64,000 nucleotides of DNA, taken from NCBI GenBank assembly GCA_022820505.1, contig JAJEFK010000026.1:44827-108826 (forward strand). The letters are read 5' to 3'. The stretch comes from Acidimicrobiia bacterium. Its GTDB lineage: Bacteria; Actinomycetota; Acidimicrobiia; Acidimicrobiales; Poriferisodalaceae. Made by a program: the position numbers and the translations under genes. The notes under the pieces were generated by a model. It worked only from the letters and a program-made list of their open reading frames with translations. It did no database searches and had not been told where the DNA came from. Shown piece by piece: positions 7,652-14,983 of this stretch. The number at the start of each line of letters is the position of its first letter. Within the stretch, counting starts at the first letter, position 1.

Positions 7652-7942
7652 ATGGCCACCAACCCGCCGACGCAGCCACCGCTCACCCTGTTCGATCTCT
7701 CCCAGTTCGAATTCGAGGCCGATCGCACGGCCAAGACGCCGTCCCGACCCCCGTCCACGGGGCTAGCAACCAGCGGCCTTGCTGTCGCGGGCGCTGCCCG
7801 AACGGTCGCAAGCACCGAGACCGTGCAGGCCCGCAGGCGTCGCGCACGGGCGCGGCTGGCGAAGCGCCGGTACCTCGCCGACACCGAGGGCTACGAGCGC
7901 ATCGAGCAGGCCCGCCGGGCGCTCCACCTCGTGGCCGACTGA
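7652..7942 (+). CDS. Small basic protein of unknown function (96 aa)
   Basis: Begins at ATG 7652, 52 nt after dut. A TAGCCA hexamer 7 nt upstream resembles the leaderless boxes elsewhere in the window. The N-terminal half is Pro/Thr-rich and probably disordered ('FDLSQFEFEADRTAKTPSRP'). The C-terminal half is strongly basic and helical ('QARRRRARARLAKRRYLADT'), suggesting nucleic-acid or membrane-surface contact. No family recognised. It converges on the K+ channel gene, ending 15 nt from that gene's stop. Confidence 0.65.
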   Translation: MATNPPTQPPLTLFDLSQFEFEADRTAKTPSRPPSTGLATSGLAVAGAARTVASTETVQARRRRARARLAKRRYLADTEGYERIEQARRALHLVAD

Positions 7943-7957
7943 GTCACGCCGTCGCTG

Positions 7958-8785
7958 TCACGCCACCGGTTGGCCGGCGCCGTCGTCGGCTGCGTCCTGA
8001 CGCAGGGCGGCCTCGGCCATGTGCGCTCCGCCGATCTGGTGCGGGTTGATGACGCGATCAGCACCGGCTTGTTGCAGCTTCGGCAACGCGTCGCCCGAAT
8101 TGGCTCTCGCCACGATGAACAGCTCGGGGCACAGGGCGCGGGCGCTCAAGGCCACATAGAGATTGTCGGCATCGGAATCCAAGGCCACCACGAGCGAGCT
8201 GGCCCGCTCAAGTCCGGCGTTCCGCAAGGTGCTGTCGTGGGTGGCATCGCCGGGCACCAAGTGCAGGTCGCCGGGATCGACGTCGGAGTTGCTGTCGATC
8301 AGCACCACATCGGTGCCTGCGTCGATCATGGCCGCGGCGATGGCTTGGCCGACCTGGCCGTAACCGCAGACCACCGCGTGGCCGGAAAGACTGTCGATGG
8401 AACGCTGCATGCGCCGCCTCCTGATGTGGTCGTCGAGCCGTCCCTCGAACAGCATTTCAATGACAACACCGACGGTGTACAGCGACGTGCCGGTGCCGAA
8501 CAGGATGAGGGCGATCGTGAAGATCTGGTAGCGGCCTCCTGTGCCCGCTGGATCGCTGTAGCCAACCGTCGAGACGGTGATGACCGTCTGATACAGCGCG
8601 TCGAGCAGATCGAGGCCGAGCAGCACATACCCCGTTGTGCCGGCCGCCAAGATGACCGCAAGCACCGTGAGGCCGGCGATGAGCCGCTCAACGGGCTCAA
8701 GTCCGCCGGAAACGAGGCGTCGCCGCGATCCGCCGCGAGATCGCTGAGCGCGGCGCGCCTGCCGTCGTCCCAACACGACCTTCAT
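7958..8785 (-). CDS. Two-TM potassium channel with RCK/TrkA-N domain
   Basis: The product is 275 residues from ATG at 8785. A basic N-terminal tail is followed by TM1 ('LIAGLTVLAVILAAGTTGYV') and a pore helix. The selectivity filter is 'TVSTVGYSD' around residue 75, where the usual TVGYGD has Ser in place of the second Gly. TM2 comes next, then a cytosolic TrkA-N domain with the nucleotide-binding 'VVCGYGQVGQAIA' at about 138-150 and an acid ending the next strand ('VVLIDSNSDV'). The architecture is that of Kch/MthK-type channels gated by nucleotide or ion binding. There is no TrkA-C domain. TAGCGT 7 nt upstream supports the start. Confidence 0.9.
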   Translation of the reverse strand: MKVVLGRRQARRAQRSRGGSRRRLVSGGLEPVERLIAGLTVLAVILAAGTTGYVLLGLDLLDALYQTVITVSTVGYSDPAGTGGRYQIFTIALILFGTGTSLYTVGVVIEMLFEGRLDDHIRRRRMQRSIDSLSGHAVVCGYGQVGQAIAAAMIDAGTDVVLIDSNSDVDPGDLHLVPGDATHDSTLRNAGLERASSLVVALDSDADNLYVALSARALCPELFIVARANSGDALPKLQQAGADRVINPHQIGGAHMAEAALRQDAADDGAGQPVA

Positions 8786-8792
8786 CGATGGA

Positions 8793-8798
8793 ACGCTA
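8793..8798 (-). promoter_or_regulatory. Leaderless -10 box of the K+ channel gene
   Basis: Reverse-strand TAGCGT followed by 7 nt and ATG at 8785. Repeat copy 2 begins 31 nt further upstream. Confidence 0.55.
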
Positions 8799-8828
8799 TT
8801 GCGGCCAGTAGCCCGGGTCGTGCCCCAG

Positions 8829-8890
8829 AGGCTGAGCCGCAGGCGAAGCCGTGGCCCGAGCGGCCCGTGAGCGAAGCGAACAAGAGCGGG
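8829..8890. repeat. Dispersed intergenic repeat, copy 2
   Basis: A 62-nt near-identical copy of 2741-2803: one G fewer near the left end, and A for C in 'gtgagcgaagcg'. It lies between the divergent K+ channel and orn genes. Confidence 0.75.
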
Positions 8891-8933
8891 CAACAACAGC
8901 CAGCGCAACGAGAAGCTCCGCCTGCGGCGCCTC

Positions 8934-8939
8934 TACGAT
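8934..8939 (+). promoter_or_regulatory. Leaderless -10 box of orn
   Basis: TACGAT followed by 7 nt and GTG at 8947. It overlaps the ATG at 8938 that an ORF caller might choose, so that ATG is probably not the start. Confidence 0.55.
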
Positions 8940-8946
8940 GGCCGCC

Positions 8947-9558
8947 GTGATGGTCTGGCTCGACCTGGAGATGACTGGACTGGATCATCGACGCCATCGA
9001 ATCGTGGAGATCGCGACAGTGATCACCGACGATGCACTCGACGTGATCGCCACAGGTCCGTCGTTGGTCATCGGGGCCTCACAGGCAGACCTGGACGCGA
9101 TGGACCCGGAAGTGCACACCATGCATGCCAGCACCGGGCTGCTCGACGAGATCGGGGCGTCGCAGGTCACCGTGGCCGAGGCGCAGGATCGCACGCTCGC
9201 GTTCGTGACCGAACACGTTCCCGAGCCCCGTACCGCGCCGCTGTGCGGCAATTCGATCGGGACCGACCGCCGTTTCTTGGACCAGTACATGCCGGCGCTG
9301 GAAGAGCACTTGCACTACCGGGTGGTCGACGTGTCGTCGATCAAGGAACTCGCCAAGCGCTGGCGGCCAGGCGTCGCTGCGGCCTGGGCGGATCTGAGCC
9401 GGTCCCGTGCCGGCACCACCAAGCACCGGGCTCTCGACGACGTGCTCGAAAGCATCGACGAGCTGCGCTTCTACCGCGACCAGTGGCTCGAACCGAGTGG
9501 CAGTGGCTCAACCACCGAGGCAGCTGCAGAGCCCGGCACAGAATCGAACGCTCCTTAG
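8947..9558 (+). CDS. orn: Oligoribonuclease
   Basis: A DEDDh 3'-5' exoribonuclease that degrades dinucleotides and other very short RNAs, including pGpG, in the cytosol. The product is about 203 residues from GTG 8947. Exo I is 'VWLDLEMTGLD' (Asp and Glu of DEDD). Exo II is 'LCGNSIGTDRRFLDQYMP'. Exo III is 'TKHRALDDVLESIDELRFYR', with the His and final Asp. A short acidic, disordered tail follows 'RDQWLEP'. Gene order is unremarkable. Start set by the leaderless box; ATG 8950 is equally possible. Confidence 0.93.
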   Translation: MMVWLDLEMTGLDHRRHRIVEIATVITDDALDVIATGPSLVIGASQADLDAMDPEVHTMHASTGLLDEIGASQVTVAEAQDRTLAFVTEHVPEPRTAPLCGNSIGTDRRFLDQYMPALEEHLHYRVVDVSSIKELAKRWRPGVAAAWADLSRSRAGTTKHRALDDVLESIDELRFYRDQWLEPSGSGSTTEAAAEPGTESNAP

Positions 9559-9576
9559 AAGGTTGGGGCGGCTCGC

Positions 9577-9582
9577 TAGTCT
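9577..9582 (+). promoter_or_regulatory. Leaderless -10 box of the MBL hydrolase gene
   Basis: TAGTCT followed by 7 nt and GTG at 9590. Confidence 0.5.
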
Positions 9583-9589
9583 GCACCCC

Positions 9590-10678
9590 GTGTCACGTCC
9601 GACTCGCGAGGAGCAGATGCCGCCCGACGGCAAGATCACTGAGCTCGCGCCCGACGTGCGCCGGCTGCAGCTGCCGATGTCGATGCCCGGTCTCGGGCAC
9701 GTGAACTGCTACATCCTTGACGACGATCGCGGCGCCGCCCTCGTCGATCCCGGTCTGCCGGGGCCGGCCAACTGGAAGGCGCTGATGGCGGGGCTGGCCG
9801 AAGCCGAGGTGCCGCCGGAGCGCATCCACTCGATCATCGTCACCCACAGCCATCCGGATCACTTCGGGGCTGCGGGGCGCTTCCACCGCGAGTACGGCGC
9901 CGATGTTGTGACCCACAGGCATTTCCGGCTGTGGTGGGACACCGCCGACGAGGACGAGGAAGCGCTGGAGCAGGTGTCCTCCGACGGCGAGAACAACGAG
10001 CTCGTGGCCGACCCGGTCTACGGCGGGCGCGACACCGGTCCGGGCGGCCCCACACCATGGGGCGGTCAGCGCTACAAGATGCCCATCCGGGCCAAGCTCG
10101 GCTATTGGGCGATGCGCAATGGTTGGGGCGGGCGCTGGTTCGCCACACCGCACCCCACGCATCACGTCGAAGATGCCGACCGGATCAAGCTGGCGCGGCG
10201 TGAGTTCGTGGCAGTGCACACCCCCGGGCACACCATCGATCACCTGTGCCTGTTCGATCCCGAGGGCGGGCTGATGATCTGCGGCGACCATGTCCTGCCC
10301 ACGATCACGCCGCACATCTCGGGTATCACCACGGCGCGTGACCCGCTGAAGGACTTCTTCACCAGCCTCGACCGGGTCGCCAGCTTCGACGGCGTGACGG
10401 TGGGCTTGCCGGCCCACGGCCAGCCGTTCACTGACCTGTCGGGGCGAGTGGATGACATCAAGCGTCACCACAACGAGCGCCTGGACCTGCTTCGCACCTC
10501 CTCGGACCGGCTCGGCCGTGCCCCGGTGCAGGACTACATGAAGCAGCTGTTCAAGGAGCGTTCGTGGGGCCCGATGGCCGAGAGTGAGACGTTCGCTCAC
10601 CTCGAGCATCTGCGCTACATCGGCGAAGTCAGCGTCTCCCGGCGCGCCGATGACGTGCTCGAATACGAGTTCGACTGA
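9590..10678 (+). CDS. MBL-fold metallo-hydrolase
   Basis: The product is 362 residues from GTG 9590; ATG 9617, with GAGGAG just upstream, is the alternative. Metal ligands are visible: 'VTHSHPDHFGA' (HxHxDH) near residue 85, 'VHTPGHTIDHLCL' (third His) and 'ICGDHVLP' (bridging Asp), with a late 'GLPAHGQPF' His. About 70 residues between the second and third motifs are extra and may form the substrate lid. The C-terminal 100 residues ('HHNERLDLLRTSSDRLGRAP') form a winged-helix-like tail as in MBL proteins of the LACTB2/glyoxalase II-like group. Substrate unknown. The 183 nt that the track adds upstream overlap orn. Confidence 0.85.
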   Translation: MSRPTREEQMPPDGKITELAPDVRRLQLPMSMPGLGHVNCYILDDDRGAALVDPGLPGPANWKALMAGLAEAEVPPERIHSIIVTHSHPDHFGAAGRFHREYGADVVTHRHFRLWWDTADEDEEALEQVSSDGENNELVADPVYGGRDTGPGGPTPWGGQRYKMPIRAKLGYWAMRNGWGGRWFATPHPTHHVEDADRIKLARREFVAVHTPGHTIDHLCLFDPEGGLMICGDHVLPTITPHISGITTARDPLKDFFTSLDRVASFDGVTVGLPAHGQPFTDLSGRVDDIKRHHNERLDLLRTSSDRLGRAPVQDYMKQLFKERSWGPMAESETFAHLEHLRYIGEVSVSRRADDVLEYEFD

Positions 10679-10790
10679 AAATAACTTGACACGACCTGCC
10701 GGGACGTGGTGCTGTTGGCGCCGCTGCGGCCTATCGTCGGGTATCCGCAGCTGGCCACCAGCCCCGACCATCCACCGGATTGGATCCCCA

Positions 10791-11033
10791 ATGTTCGACC
10801 ACGGCGCCTACACCACAGCGCGTGCCTGCGGGTATCGCGTACGGGTGCCGGCAACTGGCGTGCGTTGTTGGCGGCCCATCACCCGCATGCGGGAGCGCGG
10901 CACGGCCATCGGCCAATTCGCGGCGGTGGGTCCCATGCCGGTCATGTTCCAGCATGCGGTGCGCGGTCACGGTGCCAACCCGACGGCAACGACCAAGCGT
11001 CACCACCTGCGGCCTTCGGAGTATCTGATGTAG
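10791..11033 (+). CDS. Possible 80-residue protein (or leader of a small transcript)
   Basis: An open frame from ATG 10791 ('MFDHGAYTTARACGYRVRV') to TAG, lying alone between the MBL gene and whiB. A TATCGT hexamer lies about 54 nt upstream, and a strong hairpin with a T-run begins 25 nt after the stop, so a discrete transcript is likely. Third-position GC is high but lower than in sure genes of this window. No family is recognised, and the RNA rather than the peptide may be the product. Confidence 0.4.
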   Translation: MFDHGAYTTARACGYRVRVPATGVRCWRPITRMRERGTAIGQFAAVGPMPVMFQHAVRGHGANPTATTKRHHLRPSEYLM

Positions 11034-11058
11034 TCCACTGAGACACCAGAACTCTCCG

Positions 11059-11092
11059 AACGGCCGCTGGGACAACCCGGCGGCCGTTTTTC
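11059..11092 (+). terminator. Rho-independent terminator
   Basis: Perfect 9-bp stem AACGGCCGC / GCGGCCGTT with a 12-nt loop, the 3' arm running into TTTTT. It ends the short transcript unit upstream of whiB. Confidence 0.8.
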
Positions 11093-11169
11093 GTTTCCGG
11101 TACACGCACCGACACCACTGCCCCTCAACCACCACCACTTCGCAACCCACACGACACAGGAGAAAGCTC

Positions 11170-11523
11170 ATGCTGGAACTGGTCATCGACAACACCGACA
11201 ACGCCGCGGCCCTCACCAATGAGGGTTGGCGCGCACGGGGTCGCTGCCGCGACCTCGTGGGCACCCTGACGCCGCTGTTCTTCTCGGAGAACTTCTACGA
11301 GATCGCTCGCGCCAAGGCCATCTGCTCGGCCTGCCCGGTGATGAGCGAGTGCTTCGACGCCGCCAAGGCACGCCACGAGCCATGGGGCGTGTGGGGCGGC
11401 GAGCTCTTCGAGAACGGGCGCGTCTGCAGCGACAAACGCCCGCGCGGCCGGCCGCCCAGGAGCGGCCACCCGCAACTCGTGATCGAGGAGGTGCCGCTGC
11501 CTCCCGACTTGGCCCGCGCCTGA
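11170..11523 (+). CDS. WhiB-family Fe-S transcription regulator
   Basis: The product is 117 residues from ATG at 11170, preceded by an AGGAGAA ribosome-binding site. Four Cys ligands for a 4Fe-4S cluster are present (C26, C52, C55, C61) in 'GRCRDL' and 'ICSACPVMSEC'. They are followed by 'PWGVWGGELF', the G[IV]WGG turn that contacts the primary sigma factor. The C-terminal 'DKRPRGRPPRSGHP' is the AT-hook-like basic segment of WhiB proteins. WhiB proteins occur in actinobacteria and their phages, so this gene supports the taxonomic reading. Which Wbl subfamily cannot be fixed by eye; the spacing resembles WhiB1/WhiB2. Confidence 0.93.
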   Translation: MLELVIDNTDNAAALTNEGWRARGRCRDLVGTLTPLFFSENFYEIARAKAICSACPVMSECFDAAKARHEPWGVWGGELFENGRVCSDKRPRGRPPRSGHPQLVIEEVPLPPDLARA

Positions 11524-11620
11524 GTCTTCCCCTGCTCAGGCGCGTCCTCCGAGTGGACCGAGCCTCTGCCACGGGTCCCTCTGCTGGGTCTGCCGACCCC
11601 CTCCGGCAAGCCCGGCACCA

Positions 11621-11645
11621 AGGCCTGCACTGCCCCCGCAGGCCT
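11621..11645. terminator. Hairpin in the whiB-tlpA gap
   Basis: Perfect 8-bp inverted repeat AGGCCTGC / GCAGGCCT with a 9-nt loop, no T-run, about 100 nt after the whiB stop. The rest of the 297-nt gap (11524-11820) shows nothing else I can support apart from a TAGCCT hexamer 9 nt before the next gene. Confidence 0.4.
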
Positions 11646-11820
11646 CATCGAGACGGCCCGCCCCGGCGGACTGAGGCTGCCCGAAATGGGCGGCCGGCAG
11701 CCCCGGGGCGGGCCGTCGAGCGGTGATGCGATGCGGCCATCGCGGTTCGTCGGCGCAGCCCCGTCGCCGTTGCCGTCCTGAATCAATCGCCGCAAGGGGC
11801 GCAAGTAGCCTCGCCCCTGC

Positions 11821-12558
11821 ATGGAGTCACGGGGTGGCGCACGCTGGCGAACACAGCTCAGGGGCTGGCGCGGCGGGCTGTTCGCTCTGCTCGGCCTCTA
11901 CGCACTCGGTGCGACCGTGTTCCTGCTGGCGGGCGGCGGTCAACCCGCCATGACCTCGCTGGTGGCGATGGAAGCCGAGGTCGAGGGCGGCGAGGCTGCA
12001 GCCGACTCCGGCCAATCCAGTTCGGTCGACGCGTCCACTGCCGACGGCGCTGCAACCGATGCGGCCGCGTCGGTTTCCACAGCCACAGCGCCCGAACCGC
12101 CTCCGGCATGCAGTGACATCGACCCCGTCGAGCATGACGTGGATGCGCGCCTGACCGGCGTGCACGCGCTGGGCTTCGTGACGCTCGAAGAACAACCGGC
12201 AGCGTTCGCCGGGTATGAGGGCTGCCCGCTCATCGTGAACTTCTTCGCGTCGTGGTGCGTGCCCTGCGTCACTGAGATGCCCGACTTCGAACGCTTCTGG
12301 AATGAGTACGGCACGCAGGTCGCGGTGCTGGGTCTGGCAGCCAATGATCGGCTGGAAGACGCCATTGCCACGGTGATCGACCGCGGCGTGACCTACCCCA
12401 CCGGGCTCGACGAGGGTGAGCTGTTCATCGACTTCGGCGGGCTGGGCATGCCCACCACGGTGTTCGTGTCGCCCGAAGGCCAGATTCTCGAGACACACAG
12501 CGGCCTGCTCACCCTCGAAGACATCACCACCCGAGCAGAGGAGCACTTCGGTCTATGA
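11821..12558 (+). CDS. TlpA-like membrane-anchored thiol-disulfide oxidoreductase
   Basis: The product is 245 residues. One membrane anchor near the N-terminus ('GLFALLGLYALGATVFLLAG', about 19-38) is followed by an acidic Ala/Ser/Thr linker to about residue 95. A thioredoxin domain comes next, with the redox motif 'FFASWCVPC' (Cys about 146 and 149) and the cis-Pro loop 'GLGMPTTVFV'. It faces the outside of the membrane. The ccdA gene follows 25 nt downstream, so the pair probably forms a reductive pathway for cytochrome c maturation or for other extracytoplasmic thiols. TAGCCT lies 9 nt before the ATG. Confidence 0.88.
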   Translation: MESRGGARWRTQLRGWRGGLFALLGLYALGATVFLLAGGGQPAMTSLVAMEAEVEGGEAAADSGQSSSVDASTADGAATDAAASVSTATAPEPPPACSDIDPVEHDVDARLTGVHALGFVTLEEQPAAFAGYEGCPLIVNFFASWCVPCVTEMPDFERFWNEYGTQVAVLGLAANDRLEDAIATVIDRGVTYPTGLDEGELFIDFGGLGMPTTVFVSPEGQILETHSGLLTLEDITTRAEEHFGL

Positions 12559-12583
12559 GCCCGAAGAAAGGACACAGCGGTCT

Positions 12584-13501
12584 ATGAACAGCGCTCGACT
12601 CACCTTCGCCTTCACCGCTGGCATCGTGGCCACGGTGAACCCGTGCGGCTTCGCCATGCTGCCCGCGTACCTGTCGTTCTTCTTGGGCATCGACCGCCGA
12701 GCCAGCGGGGGCAGCGCCCGCGCCGGCGTCGGCCGGGCGCTGGCCACCGGTGCCGTCGTCACCACCGGCATCGTGGTGGTCTTCGGCATCGTCGGCATTG
12801 CGCTGTCGGCGGGTCTGAGCGCCTTGCGCGACTACGTGCCGTGGGCAGCCATCGTGATCGGTGTCGGCCTCATCGCACTCGGTGTCGCCATCCTCGCCGG
12901 CTTCCGCCTCACGGCGTACTTGCCCAAGTTCGAGCGGGGCGCCTCGGGCCGGGATGTGCGCTCGCTCTTCCTGTTCGGCGTCAGCTACGCCGTGGCGTCG
13001 GTGTCATGCGGGCTGGCGACATTCCTGGTGGTGGTCACCGCTTCGGCCGGCGACGACAGCTTCGTCGGCGGCATCGTGTCGTTCGTGCTGTATGCGCTCG
13101 GCATGGGCCTGGTGCTCACCTCGCTGGCCGTCAGCCTGGCGCTGGCTCGCGGCTGGCTGCTGAGCAAGCTCCGCGTGCTCATGCGCTACACCGACACGAT
13201 CGCGGCAGTGCTGATGATCGCCGCCGGTGCGTTCACCATCTGGTACTGGTTCATCGACCTGACCGACCGCGGCGGCGACGGGCTGGTGGTGACGGTCGAA
13301 CGGTGGAGCAGCAGCCTGAGCAACTGGGTCGCCTCGGTCGGCGGGCTGCGGCTGGGTCTCGTAATGAGCATCGTGCTCGCCATCGGCGGCATGGCCATGC
13401 TCGTGTCGGGGCGCGGCGGCGACGACTCGGCGGCGACGGACCTCGCAGATGAGTCCTCAGGACCGGACCAAGCGGGCAGTGCCGCTGAGGTGCTGAACTA
13501 A
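12584..13501 (+). CDS. ccdA: CcdA-family cytochrome c biogenesis / thiol transporter
   Basis: Passes electrons from cytosolic thioredoxin across the membrane to extracytoplasmic TlpA-like partners. The product is 305 residues from ATG 12584, with about seven hydrophobic spans. The paired redox Cys lie in the first and fourth spans: 'TVNPCGFAMLPAYLSFFLG' near residue 20 and 'VASVSCGLATFLVVV' near 145. A Ser/Asp-rich cytosolic tail ends the protein. The start is in a second 'cggtctatga' repeat (12550-12557 and 12579-12586). The neighbouring tlpA gene is the obvious partner. Confidence 0.88.
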   Translation: MNSARLTFAFTAGIVATVNPCGFAMLPAYLSFFLGIDRRASGGSARAGVGRALATGAVVTTGIVVVFGIVGIALSAGLSALRDYVPWAAIVIGVGLIALGVAILAGFRLTAYLPKFERGASGRDVRSLFLFGVSYAVASVSCGLATFLVVVTASAGDDSFVGGIVSFVLYALGMGLVLTSLAVSLALARGWLLSKLRVLMRYTDTIAAVLMIAAGAFTIWYWFIDLTDRGGDGLVVTVERWSSSLSNWVASVGGLRLGLVMSIVLAIGGMAMLVSGRGGDDSAATDLADESSGPDQAGSAAEVLN

Positions 13502-13507
13502 GCCACC

Positions 13508-14206
13508 GTGGCACTGCACCTGAAGGACCGCACGCTTCTCGACGCGGAGCGGCCATTTGCCGAGCTGCTCGGCCGTCCGGGTGTGACCGAGGTGCTGCAA
13601 CTCCGTTCGCGATTCGGCTTCATGGCGTTTCACGGCGGGTGGCTCGAAGAGGTCACCGACGACATCGCCTCGGCGGCCGCCGAGCGCAGCGGCGCCTCGG
13701 TGTATGCGTGCCTGCAGGGCCCCGACGATCAGTGGCACCTGCCCAGCCACTGCTTCGATCCCGCAGACTCGCCGGTGCTGCGCGAGTTCCTCGACCATGT
13801 GGATGTCGTCGTGGCAGTCCACGGATTCGGCAGCCCCCGGCTGCTGCGAGCGGTGCTGCTGGGCGGGCGCAACCGGACGCTGGCGGCCCATGTCGCGGTG
13901 CATCTGATCGGGCGGCTGCCGCACTACGAGGTTCTGCACCGTCTCGACGAGATCCCCAAGACGCTGGCCGGCCAGCACCCGCGCAACCCGTGCAACCTGC
14001 CCCGTGGCGGCGGCGTCCAGATCGAGCTGCCGCCGCGCATCCGCGGCAAGAGCCCGATGTGGACCGGATTCCGCGGCCCCGGACGGGTGCCCCATCACGA
14101 AGCGCTCATCGAAGGCTTGGCTGCGGCGGCCCGTGCATGGACGGCCTCGGAGGACTCGCACGGCGCCGGCAGCGAGCTGGTGCCCGAGCCTGCTCTGGCC
14201 GACTGA
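13508..14206 (+). CDS. Poly-gamma-glutamate hydrolase-like zinc amidohydrolase
   Basis: The product is 232 residues from GTG 13508. The pattern fits the poly-gamma-glutamate hydrolase family (zinc carboxypeptidase-like, first known from phage PghP): 'FMAFHGGWLEEVTDDIA' with zinc-binding His and Glu, 'HLPSHCFDPAD', 'VVVAVHGFGS' with the third metal His, and 'LLGGRNRTLAAHV'. There is no signal peptide, so action is cytosolic or the role differs from capsule degradation. It starts 6 nt after ccdA and is followed by the crcB pair. Family call is good; substrate is unknown. Confidence 0.75.
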   Translation: MALHLKDRTLLDAERPFAELLGRPGVTEVLQLRSRFGFMAFHGGWLEEVTDDIASAAAERSGASVYACLQGPDDQWHLPSHCFDPADSPVLREFLDHVDVVVAVHGFGSPRLLRAVLLGGRNRTLAAHVAVHLIGRLPHYEVLHRLDEIPKTLAGQHPRNPCNLPRGGGVQIELPPRIRGKSPMWTGFRGPGRVPHHEALIEGLAAAARAWTASEDSHGAGSELVPEPALAD

Positions 14207-14216
14207 GACGCCCTCG

Positions 14217-14633
14217 ATGTCATTGCGCGTCGCAGCCACGGTTGCGGCAGCAGGAATCGTCGGTGCCGCCGTGCGCTGGAGCGTCGCCACGCAGATCGAC
14301 GACAACTGGGCGCTGCTCATCGTCAACGTGATCGGCTGCGGCGTCGTGGGCTGGGCCACCGCCCGGCACGAGCAGACCCGACACCGCAGGCTGGTTCAGC
14401 CCCGCATCAGCAGCGCCAGTCGAAGTGCTGCCGGCCCGCCGCCCGGGCTGACGGTCGGCTTCTGCGGGGCGCTGACCAGCATGTCAGCGCTCGCGCTGCA
14501 GCTCGCGACGCACCTCGACGACGGCCGTATCGCCACCGCGGGCGCATGGCTCGGCCTGACGGCCGCGGCGTGCACTGCTGCTTTTGTGATGAGCCGCCTC
14601 GCGGTCGTATTCGCCTGCGGCACACGGCCATGA
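14217..14633 (+). CDS. crcB: Fluoride channel subunit CrcB/Fluc, first copy
   Basis: The product is 138 residues with four membrane spans. 'GIVGAAVRWSVATQ' is the N-terminal arginine motif. 'WALLIVNVIGCGVVGWATA' holds the conserved Asn of the pore. 'LTVGFCGALTSMSALALQL' corresponds to the GFCGgxTTFSt motif, here with Ser-Met in place of the usual Thr-Phe. This copy is therefore the more diverged half of a heterodimeric antiparallel pair. Its stop overlaps the start of the second copy by ATGA, so translation is coupled and equal dosage is likely. A spacer of about 20 residues between spans 2 and 3 is longer than usual. Confidence 0.85.
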   Translation: MSLRVAATVAAAGIVGAAVRWSVATQIDDNWALLIVNVIGCGVVGWATARHEQTRHRRLVQPRISSASRSAAGPPPGLTVGFCGALTSMSALALQLATHLDDGRIATAGAWLGLTAAACTAAFVMSRLAVVFACGTRP

Positions 14634-14959
14634 CGGTGCTCGCCACAGCGGTCGGTTTCGGCGTGGCGGCCGCCATCGGCACGTTGCTCCGCTGGCGAGC
14701 GAGCACCACGCTCGGGCCGGGCGGGACGCTGCTCATCAACATCGCAGGGGCCTTCGCACTCGGCCTGCTCGCAAGCGCGTCAGGCGCCGCAGCAACCATC
14801 TTCGCCACCGCGGGCCTCGGGGCCCTCACCACGGTGTCAGGCATCCTCCCCGAGAGCGCACGTCTCATGCGAGCCAGCCCGCTGCTCGCACTCGGCTACG
14901 TCTCGCTCACCATCACCGGCGCAACCGCCGCAGCCACGCTCGGCCTCCGACTCGTCTAG
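14630..14959 (+). CDS. crcB: Fluoride channel subunit CrcB/Fluc, second copy
   Basis: The product is 109 residues from ATG 14630, overlapping the first copy by 4 nt. 'GVAAAIGTLLRWRAST' and 'GTLLINIAGAFALGLLASAS' match CrcB spans 1 and 2. 'FATAGLGALTTVSGILPES' replaces GFcGgfTTFSTf, so the Phe-box residues are partly lost here too. In actinomycetes two adjacent crcB genes commonly encode a heterodimeric Fluc channel for passive fluoride export. No fluoride riboswitch is evident upstream. Confidence 0.83.
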   Translation: MTVLATAVGFGVAAAIGTLLRWRASTTLGPGGTLLINIAGAFALGLLASASGAAATIFATAGLGALTTVSGILPESARLMRASPLLALGYVSLTITGATAAATLGLRLV

Positions 14960-14983
14960 CGCCAGCCAGCTGGCCGGTGCGGT

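Noticed and set aside
11821-12546. Reverse ORF of 239 residues over the TlpA gene
   Set aside because: The forward strand encodes a clear thioredoxin with WCVPC; the reverse product is compositionally biased.
14200-14220. Fluoride riboswitch before the crcB pair
   Set aside because: Only 10 nt separate the upstream stop from the crcB start, and no GGxGAT...pseudoknot pattern is present nearby.
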